Virus record (IMG/VR): IMGVR_UViG_3300033156_000786
Span: 1-36,505 of that record
From: a virus
Reading direction: 5' to 3' (one strand)
DNA: 36,505 nucleotides
Made by a program: the position numbers and the translations under genes. The notes below the pieces were generated by a model. The model saw only the letters and a program-made list of their open reading frames with translations. It ran no database searches and was not told where the DNA came from. Below, piece after piece: positions 1 through 7,663 of this stretch (positions are counted from its first letter, which is position 1; the number at the start of each line of letters is the position of its first letter).

Positions 1-114
1 ACCTTCACCGATAAAAACTTTAATAAGGTTTGTTCCTTTAGGACGCCAGATTGGGGCGAGAAGGAAGGGTCAAAGGTTGAGAGGTTTATTCAGGACGCCA
101 TCAATAAACTAAAT
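1..114. repeat. Terminal direct repeat, left copy
   Basis: The first 114 bases are identical to the last 114 bases of the window (36392-36505). A reading frame continues through the join, so the simplest reading is overlap at the ends of a circular assembly of 36,391 bp. A true direct terminal repeat of a linear virion genome, as in T7-like phages, is the alternative. Confidence 0.95.
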
Positions 115-249
115 GAGGCGGGAATTTCCAATGAGGATATTAGAATAATTGATTGGGAAAATAAGCGTTTGTTTCATCTTAAAGATTTTAGTTTAGATAA
201 ACTTTATGGCAACACCAAAACAAGAAAAAGCAATGAAACTAAAACTTGA
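1..249 (+). CDS. Small hypothetical protein before terminase (3' part; gene wraps from 36377)
   Basis: Frame 1 is open from the first base to TGA at 247-249. Joined to 36377-36391 it gives an 87-residue protein starting MIICLTFTDKNF. It is mixed alpha/beta in character, ends in a lysine/threonine-rich tail, and has no motif I recognise. It overlaps the small terminase start by 44 bases, which suggests translational coupling. Its position just before terS is typical of small DNA-packaging or regulatory proteins, but that is only context. Confidence 0.55.
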   Translation, partial: TFTDKNFNKVCSFRTPDWGEKEGSKVERFIQDAINKLNEAGISNEDIRIIDWENKRLFHLKDFSLDKLYGNTKTRKSNETKT

Positions 250-532
250 GAATCCAACCGCACCAATGAGAAAGATAATGCGAATGGCTGGTTATTCAGA
301 AGATTCAGCCAGATACCCAAAAAGATTAACAGAGAGCAAGGGTTGGAAAGAATTGCTCAATAAATACTTTCCTGATGATAGATTGCTTCAGGTTCATAAT
401 GAATTACTTGAGAGTAAAGACCAGAGAGTGAGGCGGGAGGCTTTGGATATGGCATATAAACTTAAAGATAAATATCCAGCAACCAAAACAAAAGTTCAGG
501 GGCTTTTTGGCAACATAATTAAGAATGAATGA
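206..532 (+). CDS. terS: Terminase small subunit
   Basis: Encodes 108 residues. The N-terminal half (about 1-50) has the helix-turn-helix pattern of phage TerS proteins, with repeated lysine/proline steps (ENPTAPMRKIMRMAGYS), followed by KRLTESKGWKELLNKYFPDD and a helical segment that would drive oligomerisation. TerS recognises the phage packaging site and regulates the large subunit. Its end overlaps the large subunit start by 8 bases (ATG at 525, stop at 530-532), the usual coupled terS-terL order. The family call rests on this pattern and on the neighbour. Confidence 0.85.
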   Translation: MATPKQEKAMKLKLENPTAPMRKIMRMAGYSEDSARYPKRLTESKGWKELLNKYFPDDRLLQVHNELLESKDQRVRREALDMAYKLKDKYPATKTKVQGLFGNIIKNE

Positions 533-1853
533 GAAGGAATTTCAAAAAGCAATTAATTGGACGCCTCATAAAGCCCAAAAAGAGGTATTGAAGGCGTTAA
601 ATAAGGGATTAAGAGAGATTGTAATTGCCGCAGGAAAGGGCTTTGGGAAAAGTTCTATATGTGGTTATATTGTTGCCAGAACATTTATCAATTATTATGA
701 GGAACTTTTAAAAGGCAAAAGGGATTCAATTAAGATATGGGTTGTTGCTCCAACATACGATCTATCAGATAAAGTATTCACTTATGTGGTTGAGTTCTTA
801 CGAAGGGCAGAGCCAAAGATAATGAATTTTCTCCGAAATAGACCATTTCCTCAAATAGAACTTTCAAAAAATGTTTGGATTCAGTGTAAATCGGCAGAAA
901 ATCCAAAATCATTAATTGGTGAGAGATTAGACCTTTTAGTTGTTGATGAGGCGGCATTTATTCCACCATCAATCTGGTATGATAATTTATTACCAACTAC
1001 TGCCTCAAAGACAAAAAAGGGTGTAACAATCTTTATTTCAACTCCACAAGGCAAGAATTGGTTTTATGAGTTATATCTAAAAGCAAAAGAAAAAGGAGGA
1101 GCATTTCATTTTACCTCATTAGATGGCGTAGAAATTGATAAAAAAGAGTGGGAGAGATTAAAAGAAATATGCCCAAAAGATTTATTTGCCCAAAATTATG
1201 AGGCAGTATTCCTTGAAGATGCGGTAAGTGTTTTTAGAGGAGTAGATGAAATAATTAGACCAAATATATTAAGAGAGCCAGAGCCAGGTAGAAGTTATGT
1301 TGGTGGTTTAGATTTAGCACAGGTTAGAGATTTCACTGTCTTAACAATTTTTGATAAATTTAAGCACGAGCAGGTTTATTTTGATAGATTTCAAAAAATT
1401 CCATATACTCTCCAACTAGAAAGAATTGAAAATGCCGCAAAAAAATATAACGCCACCTTAATAGTAGAAATAAACAATGTTGGTTTAGCAATTGCTGATG
1501 AATTAAGAGCAAGAGGAGTAAAAGTAGAGGATTTCAAAACAGTAGGAACAGTATCAAAAGATTTCAACAAAAAGGGAACAAAGCAGCAACTTATTGAGAA
1601 ATTATCTCTTGATATTGAGAATAAAAACATATTTTTAGCACCAATTGAGGTTCAAATAAACGAATTAAAAGCGTTTACTTATATTTATACGCCATCAAGA
1701 AATATAAGTTATGGAGCGCCAGAGGGGTATCACGACGACTCTGTGATGGCGATAGCCCTCGCTAATTGGGGATTAAGAGGCAAAACAAGAGAAGAAAGAA
1801 TAAGAGAAAAATTAAAAGAACCAGTAAGAAAGCGAAAATTCCAATACTTCTAA
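525..1853 (+). CDS. terL: Terminase large subunit (packaging ATPase/nuclease)
   Basis: A 442-residue packaging motor. Walker A is GKGFGKSS (37-44), Walker B is LLVVDEA (about 137-143), and an ATPase coupling-type motif ISTPQGKNWF lies at 171-180. The C-terminal RNase-H-like nuclease is complete: D263 in GGLDLAQ, E315 in IVEINN, and the aspartate pair at 404-405 in YHDDSV. The length is normal for the family. It cuts concatemeric DNA and pumps it through the portal. It follows terS with an overlap and is followed by two basic small proteins and the portal. Confidence 0.97.
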   Translation: MNEKEFQKAINWTPHKAQKEVLKALNKGLREIVIAAGKGFGKSSICGYIVARTFINYYEELLKGKRDSIKIWVVAPTYDLSDKVFTYVVEFLRRAEPKIMNFLRNRPFPQIELSKNVWIQCKSAENPKSLIGERLDLLVVDEAAFIPPSIWYDNLLPTTASKTKKGVTIFISTPQGKNWFYELYLKAKEKGGAFHFTSLDGVEIDKKEWERLKEICPKDLFAQNYEAVFLEDAVSVFRGVDEIIRPNILREPEPGRSYVGGLDLAQVRDFTVLTIFDKFKHEQVYFDRFQKIPYTLQLERIENAAKKYNATLIVEINNVGLAIADELRARGVKVEDFKTVGTVSKDFNKKGTKQQLIEKLSLDIENKNIFLAPIEVQINELKAFTYIYTPSRNISYGAPEGYHDDSVMAIALANWGLRGKTREERIREKLKEPVRKRKFQYF

Positions 1854-1858
1854 AGGTC
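1852..1858 (+). promoter_or_regulatory. AAAGGTC element before the 1887 gene
   Basis: AAAGGTC overlaps the terL stop codon region and lies 28 bases before ATG 1887, separated from it by an A-rich stretch. It lacks the following GG seen in the best copies, so this is a partial match. Confidence 0.4.
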
Positions 1859-1886
1859 TAAAAAGTAAAAAAAACTAACTAAAATT

Positions 1887-2093
1887 ATGGCAAGAAGAAA
1901 GAAAAAATTCATTCAAAAAGCAATAAAACGACCTGGCTCTCTTACAAGGTTGGCAAAAAGAGCAGGAACTAGCATTAACAGATATTGTGCCAAAGTTCTA
2001 AAAGCGGGTAGAAAAAAATACCCAAAATCTTGGTATAAATGCCATCTTTATGTAAGAGTGCTTAAAAAGGTTGGCAGAAAAAGAAAAAAATAA
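1887..2093 (+). CDS. Small basic phage protein (KFIQKAIKRPGSL motif)
   Basis: A 68-residue, very basic protein with the motif KFIQKAIKRPGSLTRLAKRA followed by a cysteine-containing middle and a KKVGRKRKK tail. I associate the F/WIQKAI(K)RPGAL motif with small proteins of phages and large viruses encoded near packaging and virion genes; the exact role is unknown to me. The charge suggests nucleic-acid binding, perhaps as a minor virion protein. It begins in the common AAAATTATGGC context. Confidence 0.65.
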   Translation: MARRKKKFIQKAIKRPGSLTRLAKRAGTSINRYCAKVLKAGRKKYPKSWYKCHLYVRVLKKVGRKRKK

Positions 2094-2105
2094 ATTTGGC
2101 TTATT

Positions 2106-2267
2106 ATGCCTTATAAGAATATCCCAAAAAGGTTGTGGCCCAAAATGGAAAGGTGTGTAGCCAAGGTGAGAAGGAAAAATAAGGGCATAAACCCCTATGC
2201 TGTTTGCTATAAAGCAATAATGGGCAAGAAAAAAAAGAGAAAAAGAAGAAAAAAGCGAAAAAAATAA
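2106..2267 (+). CDS. 53-residue basic protein (WPKMERCVAKV motif)
   Basis: A short gene immediately after the preceding basic gene and one base before the portal ATG. It encodes MPYKNIPKRLWPKMERCV, then a segment with GINPYAVCYKAIMG, and ends in an almost pure K/R tail of 13 residues. The pattern W-x-x-M-E-x-C-V-x-x-V...AVC-x-A is one I recognise from small phage and archaeal proteins of unknown function. The two conserved cysteines and the polybasic tail suggest nucleic-acid contact. Tight packing against the next gene supports it as real. Confidence 0.7.
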   Translation: MPYKNIPKRLWPKMERCVAKVRRKNKGINPYAVCYKAIMGKKKKRKRRKKRKK

Positions 2268-2268
2268 T

Positions 2269-3993
2269 ATGGAGGTAGTAGAACAAATCAAAAACGAAAT
2301 AGAAAATTACAAAGAAGGAACATTTGAGATTGTTCCCAATCTTACCTATAATCCGTATCAGATACTTAATCGGGTTTACTTCTATTACAATTCCAAGTTT
2401 GAGACGGGAGAGATAGATGAGGACGGAGATAAAAAGTATTTCTTTAACATTAATAGAGCACCTTGTAATGTGGCGACAAAGATGATTGATTTTGACACGA
2501 AAGATATTAGGATTTTAACAGCAGAGGGGGGTTCATTGATTAAAACCTGGCTCTTTGAGAGAGATTTAAGGTTCTGGATGAAAGATAAAGGGTTTGGTTT
2601 GGTTTTGAATAGATTGTTTTATGAGTTGCCGATTTTTGGAACAGTTGTTCTGAAAATTGTTAACAACGATATTTACTTTGTTGATTTAAGAAACTTCTTT
2701 GTTGACCCAAATGCCGATGATTTAGATAAAGCCAGTTATATTATTGAGGTTCATTATTATACCTCGCTTCAATTCCAAAGAATTGCCCAAGAGAAAAAAT
2801 GGGAAAACTGGCAAGAAGTAATTGATGTTTTTGGTGAGAGCGAGGAAGAAAGTATTAAGGTTTATGAGAGATACGGAGAAACAGGAGACGAAAACGGCTT
2901 TACTTACAAAAGGTCGATATTAGCACAAATAGAAGATAAATGGATTTTATTAGAAGAAAAAGAAGTAGATAAACACCCATATTGGGAATTTCATTGGGAA
3001 AAAATACCAGGCAGGTGGCTTGGAGTTGGAAGGGTTGAGATTTTATTTGACCCACAGATAAGATTAAATGAGGTTTCAAATCAGCAAGTAAAATCATCTT
3101 ATTGGTCAACATTGAGATTATGGCAAACCAGAGACCCAGGAACAAATAGAAATCTCTTAACCGATGTAAGAAATGGTGAGGTATTAACAGTTGATTCAGA
3201 AATTATTCCGATAGATATGGCAGATAGAAATTTGAGTTATTATAGCCAAGAGATTACAAAATGGTTGACTAACAGAGATGAAGTTACTTTCTCTTATGAT
3301 GTTTTAAGAGGAGAAAGATTACCAGCAGGAACACCATTAGGTTCTGCTCAATTGGCAGCAGGAATGGCAACATCTTACTTTGACCAAATAAGAGAGAATA
3401 TCGCAATGAGAATTAAAGAGTTGTTTTATGAGGTTATTATTCCACAATTTGCCAAAGAAAGGTCGCAAGAACATATTTTAAGAATTGCTGGCGAGGATTT
3501 AGATAAAATGAATACTCTTTGCGAAACGCTGGTTTTCAACAACTTGGTGTTTGATTATATTAGCAGAACAGGAAAATATCCAAATTCAGCAGAATTAAAA
3601 TTATTTAAGGGAATTGCTAATGAGAAAATAAAGAGAAGCAAGGAAAAGTTTGTAAAAATTCCAGCCGACTTTTACGAAGACATAAAATACAAAATTGATA
3701 TTGATATTGTTGGTGAAGCAATTGACACAAGGGTAAGAGCGGTGAATAGATGGCTTGCTCTCCAAGCAATTACTGCTGACCCAACATTATTGAGTGACCC
3801 AACAAAGAGAAAGATATTTGCCAAATATCTTGAAGATGGTGGAATTTCTCTGTATGACTTGGAAGTTGAAACTCCAACTACTGAATTAACAGAGGTGGCA
3901 GAAGAGGTTAGGGTGAAAGGAGCAGGCGGAGGAGTTTCAAGACCAACCGTGCCAACATTACCAGTAGCAGGACCAGTAGAAAGAAGAGTATAA
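2269..3993 (+). CDS. Portal protein
   Basis: A 574-residue protein directly after the terminase and before scaffold and capsid genes, the canonical portal position. The N-terminal half includes NPYQILNRVYFYYNSKFETG and a long alpha/beta region; the middle (about 330-400) has DVLRGERLPAGTPLGSAQLA followed by helices, as in portal stems. The acidic/proline-rich C-terminus (after about 540) is probably disordered. Portals form the dodecameric ring through which DNA enters and leaves. The assignment depends on length, synteny and overall character rather than a catalytic motif. Confidence 0.85.
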   Translation: MEVVEQIKNEIENYKEGTFEIVPNLTYNPYQILNRVYFYYNSKFETGEIDEDGDKKYFFNINRAPCNVATKMIDFDTKDIRILTAEGGSLIKTWLFERDLRFWMKDKGFGLVLNRLFYELPIFGTVVLKIVNNDIYFVDLRNFFVDPNADDLDKASYIIEVHYYTSLQFQRIAQEKKWENWQEVIDVFGESEEESIKVYERYGETGDENGFTYKRSILAQIEDKWILLEEKEVDKHPYWEFHWEKIPGRWLGVGRVEILFDPQIRLNEVSNQQVKSSYWSTLRLWQTRDPGTNRNLLTDVRNGEVLTVDSEIIPIDMADRNLSYYSQEITKWLTNRDEVTFSYDVLRGERLPAGTPLGSAQLAAGMATSYFDQIRENIAMRIKELFYEVIIPQFAKERSQEHILRIAGEDLDKMNTLCETLVFNNLVFDYISRTGKYPNSAELKLFKGIANEKIKRSKEKFVKIPADFYEDIKYKIDIDIVGEAIDTRVRAVNRWLALQAITADPTLLSDPTKRKIFAKYLEDGGISLYDLEVETPTTELTEVAEEVRVKGAGGGVSRPTVPTLPVAGPVERRV

Positions 3994-3997
3994 AATT

Positions 3998-4243
3998 ATG
4001 ACAAAAGAAGAAAGAATTAAATATCTTAAAAGGTTGGCAAAATCCAAAGAAGGCGAGGCATTAAAAGAACACTTCAACGAACTGATAGAAAAAATGGTTG
4101 ACGCCAGAGGCTTTAGCAAGGAAGATTTTGAGTTAGAAGGAAAAGCAAGTTTAAAAGCAGTAGCAGTTCTTGAAAAAATTTTAAGAGATTTAGAACTCCT
4201 CGCCAAAGATAAATCATCAAAACCTAAAAACCAATATATCTAA
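3998..4243 (+). CDS. Small helical protein
   Basis: An 81-residue, charged, helical protein beginning MTKEERIKYLKRL. It starts four bases after the portal stop and ends one base before the next ATG, so it belongs to the capsid operon. The position between portal and scaffold suggests an assembly accessory. No recognisable domain. Confidence 0.6.
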   Translation: MTKEERIKYLKRLAKSKEGEALKEHFNELIEKMVDARGFSKEDFELEGKASLKAVAVLEKILRDLELLAKDKSSKPKNQYI

Positions 4244-4244
4244 T

Positions 4245-4442
4245 ATGGATTTAGAAAAAAGGCAAAAAGAAATAATACAAGAATATCAAAAAAACCAACA
4301 ACTAATTCAACAATTGCTAAACAGGCAACAGCAATTGTTGGGAATGCTATCTTTAATTGAAGAACAAAAAAAAGAGAATTCTTCAAAGGTCGAGGGGAAG
4401 GAAAACCCCGTTAAAAAAACCAATGAGGCTAAAAAGCCGTAA
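4245..4442 (+). CDS. Glutamine-rich coiled-coil protein
   Basis: A 65-residue protein whose first 45 residues form a likely coiled coil rich in Q, E and K (YQKNQQLIQQLLNRQQQLL), followed by a charged tail. It starts right after the preceding stop and ends five bases before the scaffold-like gene. Probably a small assembly partner; no family recognised. Confidence 0.55.
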   Translation: MDLEKRQKEIIQEYQKNQQLIQQLLNRQQQLLGMLSLIEEQKKENSSKVEGKENPVKKTNEAKKP

Positions 4443-4447
4443 TTAAA

Positions 4448-5038
4448 ATGGAAGAAGAAATTAAGGAAACCGAAACTCAATTAAACGAGGAGGGGTCCGT
4501 AGAAACCCCAGAGGAGGAGACCTCTGAAAAAATCTCCAATGAGGGTCAGGAGTCCGTCAAAGAACAAAAGGGCGACGAGGTGGAGTTGCCACAAGAGATA
4601 AAAAGTAAGGTCGCCGCTTTCGACCGCATCTATGCCGAAAGAAAGGAGTTGAAGGAAAGGGTTAAAAAAATGGAGGAGGAACTTCAAAACTTTAAAAGAA
4701 AAGAGGAACTTCCTCCAGAAGAAAAAGAAATTGAAAAAATCGTAGAAATTACTTCAGCTCTTGAAGGTTTAGATGCGGAAGAAAGAAAAGAACTCCTGTT
4801 GAGAGCCAGAGCAAAGGGAGTATCCCTTGCTGAGGCTCGCAAAGACCCAAACTTTGTCTTGTGGCAACAGGCACGAAAAGCAAAGGTCGAAAAAGAAGCG
4901 TTAGAACCTACCTCTCCTCGGGGAACTACTAAACCCAAAGAGGAAATCCTCTCTGATGAGGAAATTAAGAAAAAATGGGGAGAGTTAGTTCCTCGAGCCG
5001 TTAGAGAGGGTAGGAAAAAAAGATTAGAACAGATATAG
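4448..5038 (+). CDS. Scaffolding-like protein
   Basis: A 196-residue, strongly charged protein. Residues 1-50 are acidic and low in complexity, 53-90 form a coiled coil (ERKELKERVKKMEEELQ), and the C-terminus has a basic helix (RAVREGRKKRLEQI), as in many phage scaffolds whose C-terminal basic helix touches the coat protein. It ends one base before the major capsid start. The role in procapsid assembly is inferred from composition and position. Confidence 0.7.
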   Translation: MEEEIKETETQLNEEGSVETPEEETSEKISNEGQESVKEQKGDEVELPQEIKSKVAAFDRIYAERKELKERVKKMEEELQNFKRKEELPPEEKEIEKIVEITSALEGLDAEERKELLLRARAKGVSLAEARKDPNFVLWQQARKAKVEKEALEPTSPRGTTKPKEEILSDEEIKKKWGELVPRAVREGRKKRLEQI

Positions 5039-5039
5039 T

Positions 5040-5966
5040 ATGACCCTAACAAACACCTTTAGTGCTACTGACCTTCAGTATATCATTAACGAGATTTGGT
5101 CACCAAAGGTAGAGAGAGAATATCAGGCAAACCTGTTATTCGCCGACTTCGTGACTGATATGTCTGATATGTTTGCTGGCGGAGGTGATACTCTGAATAT
5201 AACCGAAATCTTTACTAATCAGTTCAGTGCAAATGACAAGAGCAACGCTACACAGGTTACCTTACAATCTCCAGCACAAGGGTCTCTTACCTTGGCTGTG
5301 AACACCTGGAAGGAAGTGAGTTGGTTGATTGAGGACAAAGAAATTCAATTAGCACTGCAATCCGCTGATTACTTGAGAGCTTATTCAGAGCAAGCAGAAT
5401 ACATCATTGCTAAAGCTCTGGATAGTTCTCTTGCTGGTTTATATTCAGGGTTATCTCAAAGTGTAAACGATACCGCCAGTGATGTATCAGACGCAGACAT
5501 TAGAAGTGCGATAGAGACAATTCTTGACGGTGATGCTCCTTTTGAGGGCTTGGCTTTCTTCTTTCACCCAACCGTTATCTGGCACGATTTGATGGGTATC
5601 AGCAAATACACTAATGTGTATCAAGCTGGTCCTACAAATCAAGCTGGTCCAGTAATTACTGGAGCTTTCGGTGGTGGAAGGGCAGGAAAGGCTTTGAGGG
5701 GTTACCTTTACGGAATTCCTGTATATGAAACCACTCAAGTGCAGGAAGATGGAGCAAGCTCTGCTTACTTCAACTTGCTCATTACTCCTCGAACCTTCTG
5801 CTACGCCGTCAGAACTCCTGGTGGCAAGAGAGTAAGAAGCCAAGCTCACTATTGGCCTGAATCCCTTGGAACTCTTTGGACTACTGACATCATTTACGGT
5901 GTCGCAGAATTGAGAGACGCTGAAGGTGTAGTGATTAAGAGCCGACAAACTGGAATTGTTAGCTAA
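5040..5966 (+). CDS. Major capsid protein (HK97-fold type)
   Basis: A 308-residue protein in the coat-protein position after portal and scaffold. The N-terminus FSATDLQYIINEIWSPKVER, the central helix with LRAYSEQAEYIIAKALDSSL, the AFFFHPTVIWHDL strand and the GYLYGIPVYETTQV region match the general pattern of HK97-fold coat proteins. Codon use differs from neighbours: more C-ending codons (GAC, AAC, TTC, TAC), as expected for the most highly expressed gene. No Shine-Dalgarno precedes the start. It is followed by strong RNA hairpins. Confidence 0.85.
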   Translation: MTLTNTFSATDLQYIINEIWSPKVEREYQANLLFADFVTDMSDMFAGGGDTLNITEIFTNQFSANDKSNATQVTLQSPAQGSLTLAVNTWKEVSWLIEDKEIQLALQSADYLRAYSEQAEYIIAKALDSSLAGLYSGLSQSVNDTASDVSDADIRSAIETILDGDAPFEGLAFFFHPTVIWHDLMGISKYTNVYQAGPTNQAGPVITGAFGGGRAGKALRGYLYGIPVYETTQVQEDGASSAYFNLLITPRTFCYAVRTPGGKRVRSQAHYWPESLGTLWTTDIIYGVAELRDAEGVVIKSRQTGIVS

Positions 5967-5983
5967 TTAGGATAAAATCCTAA
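5967..5983 (+). other. Hairpin directly after capsid stop codon
   Basis: TTAGGAT-AAA-ATCCTAA is a perfect 7-bp stem with a 3-base loop that begins on the base after the capsid TAA. It has no U-tract, so it is more likely an mRNA 3'-end stabiliser or pause element than a classical terminator. Confidence 0.6.
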
Positions 5984-6002
5984 CCTCTCGGTTCTCCTTG
6001 TG

Positions 6003-6066
6003 GCCGCTGGTTGCTCGACTTGGTGGCACTCTGCCAAAGTTGAGCACCAGAGTGCCAATCAGCGGC
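6003..6066 (+). ncRNA. Structured RNA with two mutually exclusive hairpins
   Basis: An outer stem of up to 11 bp pairs 6003-6013 with 6056-6066 (one G-U pair). Inside, 6012-6023 can pair with 6034-6046 (12 bp, one G-U, one bulged A, 10-base loop), or 6024-6033 (TGGCACTCTG) can pair perfectly with 6048-6057 (CAGAGTGCCA, 14-base loop). The arms interleave with almost no linker, so they cannot both form fully. It is GC-rich in an AT-rich genome. A switch, attenuator or processing signal after the capsid gene fits, but no homologous RNA family comes to mind. Confidence 0.6.
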
Positions 6067-6082
6067 TGAAAATTAAAAAATT

Positions 6083-6490
6083 ATGAGATTTGACGGACCA
6101 CCACAACCAAGAAAAAAAGTTTATTATTATCGCAACCATCACGGAAAAGTTATTGCTTTAAATGAAGATGTTGCTTTTGAACAGCATCATCTTCATCCAG
6201 AATATCTGGGGAGTTCAGAGGATTTGATTAGAACAGGATACGACCCATTAGAAGCGATAGCAAAACATTTGAAAGAAAATGTTCCAAATCCCGCACTTCC
6301 CCCAGATAAAAGAAAGGTCACTAACTATGTAGAGAGAAAATCAGATGTTGATGTTTCTCAATTAAGAGAGCAAATTAAACAAGAATTATTAAGAGAAATT
6401 CAATATGGTCTACATAATAAAGAGCAAAAAACAGAGGATGAAGGAGTTAAGCGAGGTGATGACCAAACATCATCTGGGGAAACTGCCTAA
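6083..6490 (+). CDS. Hypothetical protein with a YYYRN-GKV module
   Basis: A 135-residue protein. Residues 10-50 (KKVYYYRNHHGKVIALNED) resemble the second domain of the glycosyltransferase at 6674 (AKTYYVKNKYGKVYPV), so the genome holds two copies of this short module. I associate it with small phage proteins near the capsid gene, but know no function. The C-terminus is charged and probably disordered. It follows the RNA structure after the capsid gene. Confidence 0.65.
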   Translation: MRFDGPPQPRKKVYYYRNHHGKVIALNEDVAFEQHHLHPEYLGSSEDLIRTGYDPLEAIAKHLKENVPNPALPPDKRKVTNYVERKSDVDVSQLREQIKQELLREIQYGLHNKEQKTEDEGVKRGDDQTSSGETA

Positions 6491-6677
6491 AAGTTATTAT
6501 TCACCAAAGGGGCATTTATACCCAAAGGCAGTAATTTGGGGCGAATCAAAAATTGCTTGTGAGAGAAAGGACGAAAAAAATATGAAAGAAGCAAAAGAGA
6601 GGGCAATGGAAAAAATTAAAAACGCCCCAATTAAAAAAGAAACAGTTAAATTAAAAACTGAGGATTTGAAAAAATGA
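6459..6677 (+). CDS. Small basic hypothetical protein
   Basis: A 72-residue protein if started at ATG 6459 (MTKHHLGKLPKSYY), preceded by GAGGTG; in-frame upstream starts at 6438 and 6405 are possible. It overlaps the end of the previous gene in another frame and overlaps the next start by four bases (ATGA), as coupled genes do. Contains KSYYSPKGHLYPKAVIWG and then a lysine-rich helix. Unknown function. Confidence 0.5.
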   Translation: MTKHHLGKLPKSYYSPKGHLYPKAVIWGESKIACERKDEKNMKEAKERAMEKIKNAPIKKETVKLKTEDLKK

Positions 6678-7663
6678 AAATAGTCGGATACTGTATAGTT
6701 GGTTCAAATGAAGCAGATAGATATTTAGACAAAACATTGAGCCAATTATCTGAGTTATGCGACGAAGTAATTATTGCTTTAAATGCGAAAGATGAGAAAA
6801 CAAGATTGGCTGTATTGAAATATCCAAAAGTAAAAGCATACGACCTTTCAGAATACGAATGGGGCAAAGAGCAATGGAAAATTAAAGAATTGTTCTTTAA
6901 AAAATGTGTAATTCCTACTAAACCAGATTGGGTTGTTTGTTTAGACGCTGATGAGGTTTTTGAGAAAAGAGTAAACAGAGAAGTATTAGAGGAATTAGCA
7001 AAAAGAGGAGAAATAGCATTTACATTTTACTGCGTTCAATTATGGGATAGAGAAGACCAAATGAGAGTAGATGGTGGCTGGGGAAATTTTAGAAATGTCA
7101 GATACTTCAAATATATTCCAGAAGCCCAAATAATGTGGCAGAGAACACCGCTTCACTGTGGATTAGCCCCAATTTACGCTTATAGGTGGGCATCAGATTC
7201 AGAATATCTTTTCAAACATTACGGCTATTTGAAAAAAGAGGATAGATTACAAAAGGTCGAAAGATATAAGAAATATGACCCAGAAGGGCGTTATAGAACA
7301 AAGCAATGGTATGATAGTATTTTAGGAGAGCCAGAATTGAGAAAATTTGATGAAGACGAATTTGGAAAAAAATTAAGATATAAACCAAAACGCCCCTTAA
7401 TGAGTAAGGTTGTTAAGAAAAAAATTATGGCAAAAACATATTATGTAAAAAATAAATACGGAAAAGTATATCCTGTTTCTGAAGGTTTGCTTGAAGAGAC
7501 CCTAAGAAGACCAGGTATGGAATTGGTTGAAGAGAAAGATTATCTGAAACAAGAAAAAAGAATACCATTGGTAGAACCAAATCCATTACAATGTCCAATT
7601 TGTGGATTTGTGGCAAAGACAAAATCAGGATTAAACCTTCATAAGAAAAAGCACAAAAAATGA
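6674..7663 (+). CDS. GT-A glycosyltransferase fused to a YYVKN module and C2H2 zinc finger
   Basis: A 329-residue protein in three parts. Residues 1-240 look like a family-2-type GT-A sugar transferase: a beta strand and nucleotide-binding start (MKIVGYCIVGSNEADRYL) and a metal-binding DxD (D91-A-D93). Residues 252-290 repeat the YYVKN-GKV module seen at 6083. Residues 307-327 form a canonical C2H2 finger, C-x2-C-x12-H-x3-H. A second ATG at 7427, in the same AAAATTATGGC context used by true starts, could release the last 78 residues separately. The sugar and acceptor are unknown. Confidence 0.75.
   Translation: MKIVGYCIVGSNEADRYLDKTLSQLSELCDEVIIALNAKDEKTRLAVLKYPKVKAYDLSEYEWGKEQWKIKELFFKKCVIPTKPDWVVCLDADEVFEKRVNREVLEELAKRGEIAFTFYCVQLWDREDQMRVDGGWGNFRNVRYFKYIPEAQIMWQRTPLHCGLAPIYAYRWASDSEYLFKHYGYLKKEDRLQKVERYKKYDPEGRYRTKQWYDSILGEPELRKFDEDEFGKKLRYKPKRPLMSKVVKKKIMAKTYYVKNKYGKVYPVSEGLLEETLRRPGMELVEEKDYLKQEKRIPLVEPNPLQCPICGFVAKTKSGLNLHKKKHKK
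7427..7663 (+). CDS. Possible internally started YYVKN/zinc-finger protein
   Basis: In-frame internal start of the glycosyltransferase gene. The preceding AAAAAAATT and following GGCAA match the starts at 1887 and 28638. The product would be 78 residues: the YYVKN-GKV module plus the C2H2 finger (C56, C59, H72, H76 in this numbering). Without protein data it is equally possible that only the fusion is made. Confidence 0.35.
   Translation: MAKTYYVKNKYGKVYPVSEGLLEETLRRPGMELVEEKDYLKQEKRIPLVEPNPLQCPICGFVAKTKSGLNLHKKKHKK

Noticed and set aside
5487-5948. 153-codon reading frame on the - strand within the capsid gene
   Set aside because: Opposite-strand frame under a clear, codon-biased major capsid gene; no recognisable motif and no separate start signals.
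6012-6057. True H-type pseudoknot from both inner stems
   Set aside because: Arms of 12 and 10 bp with 0-1 base linkers cannot cross the grooves, so alternative hairpins are the better reading.
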